DNA of 64,000 bases from Entophlyctis helioformis (lineage: Eukaryota > Chytridiomycota > Chytridiomycetes > Chytridiales > Chytriomycetaceae): the NCBI GenBank assembly GCA_025526915.1, contig JAHLKH010000053.1, positions 84,544 to 148,543 on the forward strand, in the 5' to 3' direction. The notes under the pieces are model-generated. The model saw nothing but the letters and a program-made list of their open reading frames with translations. It did not search any database and was not told the DNA's origin. This document shows positions 45,000-55,923 of the stretch, in pieces (the stretch's first letter is position 1; each line of letters starts with the position of its first letter). A program made the translations under genes and the position numbers.

Positions 45000-45149
45000 G
45001 TGCGATCTTGCCGACAAACCCCAAATGGCAGCAGCAGCAGCAGCAGCAGCAGGCAGCAGCAGCAAGTCGCTTTGGCAGCCTGCCGCCCTCGTGCGGCCAC
45101 TGGCAAGAGCACTGCAGACGTCGCATGCGCAGCGGGCATTCGTTCGGCC

Positions 45150-45761
45150 ATGGCCAGCACACGCAGCTATCCGCCCTCTGCAGTCGCCGTGGCAGCCACT
45201 CGCTCGTACACTTCGCCGTCCATGCCATGGCTGAATGCATCGAGCTCGGCGCCGAAACCACCCTCGCAGGCGTCGTTGCCAAGCGACCCTGAGCACCCTT
45301 CCGAGTCGACGCTCGCTGGCCTGGACACCTCGGCCGACCGGATGATCATCGGCTTTACATGCAAGGTCTGCGACCTGCGATCGTACAAGAGCATGTCCAA
45401 GCAAGCGTATGCGTCTGGCGTCGTCATCATCAAGTGCGATGGATGCAAGAACCTGCATCTGATTGCCGACCATCTCGGGTGGTTCGAGCATGGCAAGCCC
45501 GCAGGCACGATCGAGGATATTCTGCGCGACAAGGGCGAGAGTGTGCGGAGAGTCCAGTGGCAGCAGCCGCTGCGGTTCAAGTCGCCTGATGCGAGTGCGA
45601 CTGCGAGCGCAAGGTCTGGCGCTGCAGAGACGGCGGCTGGAGGATCGGCAATCGTCGAGGTCCAGGACGAGCCTGCTGTGAATGCCGAGGGCATGTTAGA
45701 GTGGCTGCCCCGAACCCCGGGCGATGCCAACAAGACCGATCCCTCTTCTGGAAAGCAATGA
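45150..45761 (+). CDS. ZIM17: ZIM17/TIM15/HEP1, mitochondrial DNL-type zinc-finger chaperone of Hsp70
   Basis: Keeps mitochondrial Hsp70 (Ssc1) soluble during protein import. The N-terminus MASTRSYPPSAVAVAATRSY is Ser/Arg/Ala-rich without acidic residues, as expected of a matrix presequence. The zinc finger has two CxxC pairs, FTCKVC and IKCDGC, and the family signature DNL-like segment reads KNLHLIADHLGWF. The tail is Ala/Ser/Pro-rich. 203 residues, no intron. The end is 49 bp from the convergent PIG-S stop. Confidence 0.92.
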   Translation: MASTRSYPPSAVAVAATRSYTSPSMPWLNASSSAPKPPSQASLPSDPEHPSESTLAGLDTSADRMIIGFTCKVCDLRSYKSMSKQAYASGVVIIKCDGCKNLHLIADHLGWFEHGKPAGTIEDILRDKGESVRRVQWQQPLRFKSPDASATASARSGAAETAAGGSAIVEVQDEPAVNAEGMLEWLPRTPGDANKTDPSSGKQ

Positions 45762-45810
45762 AGAGCCACACATCCAATCCCACACACGGGATTCATTCCC
45801 CCACTTTGGC

Positions 45811-48105
45811 TCACGCAGACTTCTTGGCTCGGGCAGCCTTCCGTGCCTGGATGAATGTCTTGATCTCGACCAAGAGCGCGACAATAAGCGGCACGGACAC
45901 GGGCACAAAGTACGGCATGTACACGGCAAACTTGTGCTCTTCCGGGAAGTAGAGAAGCGGCACCATGGAGGGATCGAAAAAGGCTGCTTCGGCAGACGTG
46001 ACGGCGTCGCGTGCATGCTGGATCGCCTTGACCGACTGCTTGTTCCGCAGCTCGTCCTTGGCCTGTGACAGGCAGACATGGCCATCCAAAGACCACAGAG
46101 TCAGCAGCGCGCTCCATTGTCAACAGGCACAGACGTGCATGCATGCTTACCTGTCCGAGGGAATCGAGAGATCGCGTGACAAGCGTCTGGATATGGTCCA
46201 ATACCACCATGTTTTCGAGCTGCTCAAGCAGGTTGGCAAGTGACGTGAGCGTCTTGACTGCATTGACCATGTTCTGCACCGTCCGTGCTCTGAACAGCCG
46301 GTCTGTTTCCCATCCAGTCAAGCCGCGATCTGTCGCAATGGCATACTGTACATCGACGTTGGGCTGATCCATGGCACGCATCGCGTGGTGTTAGCAGCCG
46401 GTCACAACTGGCGCCAAATGGAGCAACGACTGAAGCTCACAAGGACAGACGCCGGGCTCGAGATCCAGACGGGGTCCACGCCAAACAGGCCGCGAAGCTG
46501 CGCAACAAAGACTTCCATCATGGGATGCAGGTCGCTGAGCGTGTAGTGCAGACGCGACATGTCTTGTGGCGTGTTCTTGACAATGATGCCGCCCCACTGT
46601 GGGATAAGGAATGCATTCGTCTTGAGCAGCGATCCTAGCCATCCAAGCAGCGTGTGCGTGTATCCGGTGAGCACAACCAAACAGCATGCCGGATGGCCGA
46701 GACATGCTATAGTTGCATACCATCTGAATGCTGGACATACAAGGGCGATTGCTGGGCAGGTGGAATGTACACAATCAGGTTGATGGGCTGTGCAGAAGAA
46801 ACCACCGAGGCTGCCACGGCAAGGATGAGTCAGAGTCATGCGGTATCCAGACAAGGGCGAGACGCAAGGCATACCCAAGTTCCACTCGGCCGAGTTGATA
46901 AAGTTGGTGAGCGCTTTGGGATTCAAAAAGTACGCGTTGCTTCCGTCTGGCTGCTGGTAGCCCTCTGGCGTGATTGGAAGTGGTGCGTAGTTGAGAATCT
47001 GCCCAACACGCGCGTTAGTCCCACCAGATACCATCTGGCCATGTGGAGCTGTCTGAACAAAAAGGCGATGCAGACAGACCTGGGATGTCAGCTGCACATC
47101 AGAGATGTTGGAGATGGTCTCGAGAAAGGGCGACAGGTATGCTGCGTTGGAAAGAGTCAGCAGTGTGCCATCAATGGCCTGTGTGACCACGACCGCGTTG
47201 CTTACCTTTGGCAGCCTCCTCAATGTCCCACGTCACGATCGCATCTTCAGGATCGCCGACCAGAAGACTCAGCACAATCTGGTACTCTGGCGCGTACTTG
47301 ACTGTCCGCATGCTCTTGTGATCCGTCTGTCGCCACACAGCAAGATACGCGCAATAACTCGTGATGTGAGTAAAGTATCCCATAGAGCAGCCTGGATCAG
47401 CAACGGTGGCACATACATCTTGCTGCTGCCTGTCTGCGCTCAGCTTGATCAGACTCTTTTGTTCGCTGCCAAACAGTCCACCGATCGTCCGAGTTGCACG
47501 ATCCACAACCGCGTCCGCCGTGCAGGCATTCTCCAGCAGCCCGATGAATAAGGCACGGTGCTTTCCAACGTACACCGTCTCGCGGTCTCCACGCTTGACA
47601 CCGCATCCCACATACACGTGGTAGTGGCTGTTCTCGCCATGCAAAGCAGCGAGGCTCTGATCCACCGTCTCCACGCTCTCGGTCTCGCTCCAGGCTGGAC
47701 TGGCATCCGCCGAGCCGGCCACAGAGAACTGGAGAGACGCCTGCCGACCATGAGCAGCTTGCGGGACGGCTTCGCGGAAGATGCTGTTGAGATCCGACTC
47801 GACTTGGCGAGTGATGCTTGCGAGGCTGCCGCCAGTCTTGACGGCCGCGCCATGAACGAGATGCAGATGAATGTCTAGCTTGAGCTGCAGCGTCAGCGCC
47901 TGTGCTTGGGTGCCGCCGATGGGCAGAGTGTGAGTAGATGGCATGGTGTGCGGCATGCACAGGCGATGCGGCTTGCCTCTGGAGCGTTCCACGAGCGGAT
48001 TGATGCGTACGGCAGCTCGGCTCTGTAGACCTCAGTCGTCTTCCACCACATGGGCAGCGCCATGAGAATCACGGCCCAGATGACCAACACGATGCGTGTG
48101 CGCAT
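45811..48105 (-). CDS. GPI transamidase component PIG-S / Gpi17
   Basis: Subunit of the ER complex that attaches GPI anchors to proteins. The N-terminal membrane helix and the family hallmark are VLVIWAVILMALPMWWKTTE then VYRAELPYASI. A large luminal domain follows (ALTLQLKLDIHLHLVHGAAV, YAPEYQIVLSLLVGDP, GYQQPDGSNAYFLNPKAL, PQWGGIIVKNTP), and a second helix near the C-terminus (FAVYMPYFVPVSVPLIVALL) leads to a basic tail ARKAARAKKSA. At least six introns. Just after ASIRS (about 47989-47996) the frame shifts by one base, to VERSRGKPHRLCMPHT; again this looks like one missing base. The protein is about 540 residues, like other fungal Gpi17s. Confidence 0.9.
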
Positions 48106-48311
48106 GGCCACTGTGTGCGTGGCGTGCGTGGTGTGGGTGTCGAGTGTGCGGTCAGCAGTCGGTCAGTGGCGCTGCAAAGCTACAGCTGTACCGACATGCT
48201 GCCACAGCGTCGCCAAGCTTACATATGGCCGGCGTTGTCAGAGGCTCCAGCTGAACTTTCATGTTGGCAATGGACGAGGGCGAAGCGGCGGAAAGTGGTG
48301 GCTTTCCGAGT

Positions 48312-51300
48312 TCATTCAAACGCCGAGCAGACAACAGCCGACCACAGACGGATCGCCAGCAGATCACAGCCCAGAATCGCAAAGGTTGCAGCCAGACTGG
48401 GGAGCACCGAGTTGGCCTTGAGCAGCATCTCGTCAAACTCGTCGACTGGATCCGAGAGCGCAACAATGGCGCCACCTGCACCAATCGTCACCGTCGTGCC
48501 ACGTTCTGTGTCCATCTGCCGTCAGATCGTGCGCGCATGCAGATCACATACAGCCCAGTCCAAGCCACAGACTCACCCGGAGTAGATCCAAAAACGGCCG
48601 TGCGGATAACAACGCTCAGGTCAGCCGGACCTGTCACTGAAAAGAACCCAAGAACGCCAGAGTACGGCCCGCGCGGGATCTGCTCCATCTCCTCGAGGAT
48701 CCGCACTGTGCGCAGCTTGGGTGCTCCCGTCATTGATCCTGGCCATACGGCATCAGCCATCGATGCACTTTCGACAAACGCGCAATGGCGAGCCAGAGGG
48801 CAAACAAACCTGGCGGGAATGTGCGCATGGCCGCATCAACTGCAGTCAGATCGGACCGCAGCTTGCCCTTGACCGTCGTCACAAGCTGGTGGACCGTGGC
48901 ATACGATTCTACAACCATCAGATGCGGCACATGCACGCTTTGCGCCTCTGAGATCTGGTTCAAGTCGTTGCGGATCAGATCCACAATCTGTCCATCGCAG
49001 TGGCATTCCGCTCTGCATCAGCGTTTGAAACATCAGCACGGGGTCGCACGCACGTCCCTTACCATCAAGTTTTCAGCGCGGTCCTTCTCGCTGGATGCCA
49101 ATGCAGTGCGCCGCCGCTCGTCTTCCTGTGCGCGTTCTTGGTCTGTTCCGGGAAAGTTTTGCGGCGTTGCGCGCGACAAGGTGCCCTTGATGGGCTTCAT
49201 GCTCAGCCACCCGTCGTCATCCAGCCGCAGAAACCGCTCGGGCGATGAGCTCGCCATGAACAGCTTGTCGCCAAACGCAAGATATGCTCCGTAGGGTGCT
49301 GGATTGCGCTTGCGGAGATGCTGGTACATGTCGAGCGGGTGGCGATGGTTGTGGCCCAGACATCGCGAGAGTTGCGTTGTCAGACAAACTTCGTACGTCT
49401 CGCCTTGGTTGATCTTGTCGAGCGACGTCTGGATGTTGGCAATGTATCTGTCGCGGTCGTGGGCAAGTGTCATCCATCCAGACTTGGCGCTGATGGTTGG
49501 CGTGGATGGTGCGGTGTTGACCGCAGACGTAACGCCGTTGGTCTTGCTGGCGCTCGAACGTGCCAGCTGCGCCAGCTGGCTGAGCATAGAGTCTGCCCAT
49601 GACCGCTGTGCCTGGCAGTTGTCCGTGTCCGAATCCTTGACGACTGCAACAAGGTACATGCTCTGCTCGTGATGGTCGTACACAAGCGCGCGATCGACAA
49701 AGAGGAACGCCGCGTCAGGCACCGTGCCGGCCGACTCGGTCTTGAAACGGTTCAGATCGTCGTGTGCCAATGTGTGCAGGCGCAGCGATTCGGACTTCAT
49801 CTCGTAGCCAAAGTATCCAACCAAGCCGCCAAAGAAGGGGAACGCCAAGCCTGCATCAGAGTCGGGGACAGGGCTGCCGCTGCCGCTGCTGGAACTATGG
49901 GCACCATCTGAATCGCTGACATGACCGTTGGCGTCAAAGGCAGTGTTGGTGTTGATGCTGCCGTTGGCGTGCAGGTCCTGTTGCAAGACACGGATGCGAT
50001 CGCGAGAAACGCTGGCGCTCTTCATGTGCGCCGCAAGCCATCCAAAGAACGTGTCTTGGTGAGACAGTGTCGTCTCTGTTGTGATGCCAGAAGGCATGCG
50101 CTGCACAATCTTGCGTGTCGTGAGCAAATACTTGACATTGAAACTGCCGTTCATGGCCATCATCGCGCGTCAGCCATGTCCTACTGGCGTTGTAGCGTTT
50201 GTTTGGATCGTCTCCAAGACCTCTTACCTGAGCGGGCCGCTTGCATCGCCCATGTACGAGTATCGACTGAGACCAGCCTCGACTTTGGCCGAGTCAAGCC
50301 AGAAGGTATCGTCCCGCTTCCCATACAGATGCTCGAATGCTGCCTTGGCAGGGACAAACAGATCGCGGATGGGGAACACCAGTGCCGAGAGGCCAAGCGT
50401 TCCGCTGGCCTTGCTGGTGAGTGCTGATGGGAGCACGGTCATGCTCGCAATGTGCGGTGGCAGTCTGCCTGTCCGCCGCGTCTGCTGTCGCTCTGGGTGC
50501 TGTAGCATCGAATGTGTTGGCGAGCGTATCCATATGCATCTGCAGCCCACCATAGCTCACATTGTCCCAGTATGCAGAGGCCAGCGACACAAAGTTGTGG
50601 ACCATTTTCTGGCCCTCCTCGGTGCAGATGGACTGACCGTCAAGACACTCCGTTGTCAGTATCCGGGGCCGGCTCTCAAAGATGCAAAGTCGGAGATGGC
50701 TGGCTGTGAGAGACACACCTCGGGGTGGAACTGGACCGACCAGATGGGCCTGCTCTTGTGCTTCATGCCCATGATGATCTTGGGCTTGGTGGAATCTGTG
50801 CCGTGCGACCATGCCGTCTCTTCCAGCACATTCGGCATATCTACAGCCAAACGGCTCGTGTGGGTGAGTACTTCGAGTGGGCATTTTGACAAAAGGGATC
50901 GTGAATGCACCGCATACCGTCGCGTGCCACAATGAGCGAGTGGTACCTGACAGCGCTCAATGGGTTGGGAAGGCCGGCAAACAGGTCGCGACTGTCGTGG
51001 TGCACATCCGACAGACGGCCGTGCATTGGCGGGTCTGCCGTGACGACCCGCCCGCCGTTCACTGCCGCCAGACCCTGGTGGCCAAGACAGACTCCAAAGA
51101 TGGGAATGTCTGCGTGCTTGAGCAGATGCTCGCACAACCCGAAATCCTGCAGCGCCATGAAGTGGTTGAGTTTGATTATGTAAGCCAAGACGCGATGAAC
51201 GGCCGGCGGGGAATGAGCATCGAGCACGCATGCCACAGCAGCCAGGCTTGGACAGCCGCTCCAGACTGTGTGGGAGATGGATTGTGCTGCGGCTTTGTCC

Positions 51301-51789
51301 CGGTCGCACGATGCATTGCTCTGACCGTACCTCTGCACGGTCTGGCCGTCCTGGGCCTGGCGAAATGACAATGGCGTCAAAGTACGGCATGATATTGTCC
51401 CGGAAGTCGGCCCTGCATGTGCCGTCAGCATCGACATGGGCATTGGGTTCGGCCATGGCACTCTCGGACAGGGGGCACAAGCGTGCATGTCGAAAGAGGG
51501 CCAGCAGCAGACCCATGAATCACTGCATGGGCATCCCATCCAAGGAGTGAACCACACACCATTCGAATTGGTCGTTGCGAACGACCACCGGCGGCCGAGC
51601 TGCGTCAATGGTGCAGTACTGGAACAGGTTGAAGGTGTACGAGTCGTAGTTGTCGACAATAAGAGTGCGGATGCTGCTCAGGTCGTGCGTTGACGGTGCG
51701 TGCGCACTGATGCCAGCCGCAGACGATGCCTCTGCGTCACCGGATGTGCTCGCCGTCGCTGTTGTTGGTGTTGGAACTGGCATGCCCAT
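48312..51789 (-). CDS. ABZ1: Aminodeoxychorismate synthase, fused PabA-PabB (ABZ1-like)
   Basis: Makes 4-amino-4-deoxychorismate from chorismate and glutamine for p-aminobenzoate/folate. N-terminal glutamine amidotransferase: [25 protein letters not shown], nucleophile Cys in [10 protein letters not shown], and QFHPE with the catalytic His-Glu. C-terminal PabB part: [61 protein letters not shown] and the PabB-specific [10 protein letters not shown], whose Lys distinguishes it from anthranilate synthase (PIAGT). [19 protein letters not shown] and [15 protein letters not shown] complete the chorismate site. About nine introns. The start [10 protein letters not shown] at 51789 leaves 153 bp to the divergent SHANK-like gene. 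Ser/Asp-rich insert at about 49860-49960. Confidence 0.95.
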
Positions 51790-51942
51790 ACGGTTCGAAT
51801 GGCTCAAAACGCGGTTGCAGAGTGTGTGGGCAAGCCAGCAAACATCCACGATGACAATGGCATGCTCGATCTGATCGCTTTCCCTCGCGCCGACACTCGC
51901 CAACGCAGCAAGACAAACAAACGAGACCGCAGCACACTCCGC

Positions 51943-54531
51943 ATGTCGCACATGTCGCAACTCGCGTCGATGGGCAGTACGCTCACCCTCGGCAGCTCAA
52001 TGACGCTTGGCAGCGCCGGCATGATTGTGCTGCGCATCAACGTGCCGTCCCTCAAGCTCCAAAAGGCACTCAAGGTCAACGCGAGCGAGACGGTGTGGCA
52101 GCTCAAGAGGCAGCTCATTGAAAAGTTTGGCAACGAGGCCAAAGAAGCATGGAACTTTGGCATCTTTCTGCATGGCAAAGAGGGCAAGCAGAGCAAGTTT
52201 CTGGACGAGCGCAAGGAGCTGAGCACCTACGGCATCGACTCGTCTGTGAGTGGCGCTGATTGCACCGATTGTGCTGATTGTACTGGCTGCAATGCTCGGC
52301 TCGCCTTGCCCTGCCCGTTTCCGATTTTTGGATCTGGCAGCCAGCAAGGCGTGGCACAATGTGTGTTTGGTTGTTGCGGCCGCAGATTGCTCCATGCTGA
52401 TCAATCCTGACCCGAATGGACTGGCGGCGCATGTACAGTCGCAGATCGACTTTACGATGAAGGCCCGTCCGGGCGCCGAGGCAGACAGCAAGAAGCAGAA
52501 GAAGGTGTTTGAGGACCTTCAAAAGGGCAACCTTGACCGTGCCAAGGAGAAGATCAGCAAGACCTTTGAGCCCAACTTTCTGTCCGAGACACAGGGTAAG
52601 ACGCCAGACGCGTGCCGTGTGGTTGAAAGATGGCCGACGAATGGATGGGTCTGCGCACTGACACGCACACGGCATGCAGAGAGTCCGATGGCAGTGGCTG
52701 TGATGAACAACGATCGCGACACCATCATCTACCTGATCGACAATGGCGCATTTCTTGACTTCCGTAACGGCGACAAGGACGGTTGGAAGACACCGCTGCA
52801 CCTTGCTGCTGTCCACAACAAACCGCTTGCTCTCGAGGTAACTACAAGCCATAGCGCTGCATTGGGTTTCTGTCGCGAGCTGCCCAGCACTGAACATGGA
52901 ACTAACTCCAAGTACCCAGACGCTCCTCAAGTTTGGTGCATGGCCCAACTCGGTCGACATCCATGGCCTGACACCAATCTTCTACGCGGTGACATCTGGG
53001 CATTCCGAGTGCGTGCTTCGATTGCTGATGGCAAAGGCAGATACAGAAGTGTTTGACGAAAGCGGAAAAGGGCCCTTGCATCAGGTAAAGCGAGGAGATG
53101 TCTCATGCAGACGCTCAGGCTACTCATTTTCATTCCATTCTGCTGATTCCGAACAACCATAGGCGGCGTTGAACAACTTTGACTGCATTGTCGCGCTGCT
53201 CATCGACTTTGGCGCCAACATGCAGGCAGTCAATGTGGCCGGCAACACACCTCTGCATGTGGCCGCGACTCGCAACCACAAAGAAAGCGCAAAGTGGCTG
53301 CTGGCTAGAGGCGCCGACCGCAAATGCGCAAACAAGAGCGGAAAGACGGCGTTTGAGGTCGCAACACAGGCCAACTGTCCCGAGGTCGCAGAGATTATTC
53401 AAAAGTTTACCGACGATCTCATTGGTGAGGCGTTGACGGTGTTTGGCAACTGGATGGAGCTTGCAGTGGTTTGCAGGGGCTTGCCGCTTTCTGACACGCG
53501 CTTGATCGGACATGGTCCCATTCTGCATGGGCACAGTGCCACCTCCGCCAAGGAACCTGCTCGACGGCGATGTTTCGGCCATTGTCAACAACGTACTGTC
53601 TTCGTTGTCTTCGTCGATTGGCAGCGAGTACAAGCCGCAACCGATGATCAGCAAACAACAGTCACGCCAGTCCACACAGCTGCAATCGCCCATGACGCCA
53701 ACAACGCCTCAGACGCCAGTGTCAACCCACGCCTCTCCGATCCCAGCACCACGCAGACAGCCTTCAAGTGCACAAGTCGACGGCAACGGCAGCGACCCAG
53801 GCTCTGCGTCTCCTGAGACCCGAAAGTCCACTGCCCGCCGCTCCATGAACATGCTCCCGCCGCCGCCCAAGCGCACGTCTGGCGTCTCTCCGACGGGCTA
53901 CGATCTGCCTTCGTATCCACCCAAATCGCGTCTCTCGACGCAAGCCACACCGCCTCTGTCCGGCCCGCCATCCAGCTCCTCATCACACCAGCTCAGCACG
54001 CTGGCACAGTCCACAGACAGTCTGGCTCTTCCGTCCATGACATCCAACGGCATGTCGCGATCGGGATTGGATCTTTCCGCCTCATTGACTGCACAAATGC
54101 ACGTGCAGGCGAACGGCAGCCATTCTGGCAAGGGGCAGGGCACCTCGTACCGCTCGTCGCATGAGCCCGATGCGCGCAAGTCCAGTGACTCCATCAACGT
54201 GACATTCAACCTCGAGTCAAGCGGCAACGGCAGCGCCAGCGGAACGTCCAGTAAGCGCGAGAGCGGCGACCATACGCTGGGCCAGGCCGCATCGCTCTCG
54301 ATGGCCATGACCGTGCCAGACACGTACCACACGCCGGAAGTGCTCGATGCTCTGCGCAAGATGCTGGGCAAGAATGTGGTGTCCGAAACGACTGGACGGT
54401 TAGATGCAGACGCGATCGCCAAGGGCGTGGACGACCTCGACTCGATCCTGTCGCAGACCATGCAGTCGCTGCGGCAACTCGAGGCAGAGAACCAGCGTTT
54501 GCGATCGGAGCTGAGCCATGTGCGGGTATGA
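51943..54531 (+). CDS. SHANK-like ankyrin-repeat protein with N-terminal ubiquitin-like (SPN/F0-type) module
   Basis: Domain order and several motifs match the N-terminus of animal SHANK scaffolds. A ubiquitin-like module (MIVLRINVPSLKLQKALKV ... WNFGIFL ... SKFLDERKEL) is followed by a linker, then ankyrin repeats starting VFEDLQKGNLDRAKEKISK with FEPNF and GAFLDFRNGDKDGW, and continuing through GLTPIFYAVTSGHSE, GPLHQAALNNFD, GNTPLHVAATRN and KTAFEVATQANCPEVAEII. SHANK has equivalent FLDE, DPNF, LDFR, GLTPLYHSA, GNTALHICA and TAFQVA segments in the same order. After the repeats comes PPPPRNLL, a Ser/Pro-rich region and a short C-terminal coiled coil (MQSLRQLEAENQRLRSELS). No SH3, PDZ or SAM was found. 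Introns after GIDSS, SETQ, LALE, PLHQ and DDLI; the first junction is off by one phase, so one base may be missing near 52240-52395. Confidence 0.85.
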
Positions 54532-55923
54532 ATGGCGTCCAAATGATCTGGCTCACAGCTGCCCAAGCCCAAATCCGCGTGTGCCATCCATCCGTCCATC
54601 GGTCCCATTTCCGACACGTTCATACGTTCATTCATCCATCTAATTGCCTGCCCGTCTGCCTTTCTTCCTTCGCAATACACAACCGGATCAGCCAAACATC
54701 GGGTCCTAATCTAAGAAAACAGTTTATTCGGAGGGGTTTTCTTGATAGAGTACACAATCCATCGACCCTTGACATCTTTCCACGACTGTAACCCAGCGCG
54801 CACGACCAAATGCACCAGACACTGTATCCACTCATCATCCCATCATCGTCATTATCATCGTACTGTGTATGTGCGCATCGCGAGCCCTCCAAAAGCCAAT
54901 CCAATCTTGTCCGCAGTCTTTTCCACAGTCTTGACCACGAGTCGATCTCCATTGATCCAGCAGGCGTGCTCCAGAAAAGGGCAACAACTCGGTAGAAAAA
55001 GAGTGTGTAGATCTTGACTGTGACCGTCCATTCCGCAGCGAGTCTTGTCCAGAAAACAACAACATCCTTTGGCCAACCAGATGTGCTCCGTCCAAGGAGG
55101 GGCACTAACCCAGCAAGGATGGCCGACCAGGTGTGCTCCGTCAAGGTGAGGGGCACTAAACCGGCAAAGATGGATTGTTGAAATCGAGACTCTCGAAAGA
55201 TGGACAACGCTGCAACACGACCGGCGGCTAGAAAGGCAGCTGTCGTGAAGGTGCATAGACGGTGCGTATAGACGAAGGAGGAAGGCGAAAGGCGAGAGTA
55301 GAGTCGTGATGGCGCGGTAGTTATGGTGTCGTAACAAACAGGCATGCTGATGGCGGAGACGGGGCAAGGAAGCAGCTGGAAAACAGTGGCGGTTGTGGCG
55401 GAGGGCATGGGCCGTGATAGCCAGGTCACCGTCGTGAAAAGCGTGGCAAGGATCGATATCGGTCGAAACAAAAAAAGTATCACACGGAGAACAGAAAAGA
55501 AAAAGAGTCTTGCAAGTTGAGCAAATGCAGTCAACGGTGTCGTGTGTGCAGGACGCGTATCGTGGCGGGGGCAAAAAGATGGTCCGGCGGCCAAGCGGAG
55601 TTGAAAGACGGGACGTTTTTCGGAAGTCGTTGGTGTTGACACAGGCGGACACGTCGTGTTTTTCGTGACGGAAGGAGTCGCGTGCGTGTCGAGTATCAAG
55701 AAAGCATCGCGTCGGCTCGGGGGAGCGATATGCTTTTTGAGTCGGAGATTGGAAACAGAGGGGCTTGGCGTGTAGAGATTGTTCGTGAAGGTGTGAAGTT
55801 GCGGGACAGCGGACGTGATGAGGTAGTTGAAGTGTGTCGATAGCGGGCGAGCCAGTCGAGAGGATGCGCGGTCGCTGTGGATGTGCAGCTGGCGTGTCAC
55901 AATGCCACACAGCGCTGTGCTGC
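54532..55923. other. Gene-poor region with long open minus-strand frames, no supported gene
   Basis: 1.4 kb of lower-GC sequence. Two overlapping minus-strand frames stay open for more than 350 codons (54632-55900 and 54855-55910), but neither begins with ATG, their predicted proteins (Ser/Thr/Leu/Phe-rich) show no family, and codon choice differs from the neighbours. It may be the 3' UTR or downstream DNA of the flanking genes, a decayed sequence or a non-coding RNA. Confidence 0.4.
55079..55172. repeat. Imperfect tandem repeat, about 50-bp unit, two copies
   Basis: The copies share (a/g)tgtgctccgtc, aagg, aggggcacta and ggcaaagatgg / agcaaggatgg. They lie in the middle of the gene-poor region. 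Confidence 0.65.

Noticed and set aside
22000..47996. Programmed -1 ribosomal frameshifting as explanation for the frame breaks
   Set aside because: The sites share no slippery heptamer or common downstream structure and lie in housekeeping genes that need no recoding elsewhere; missing bases are simpler.
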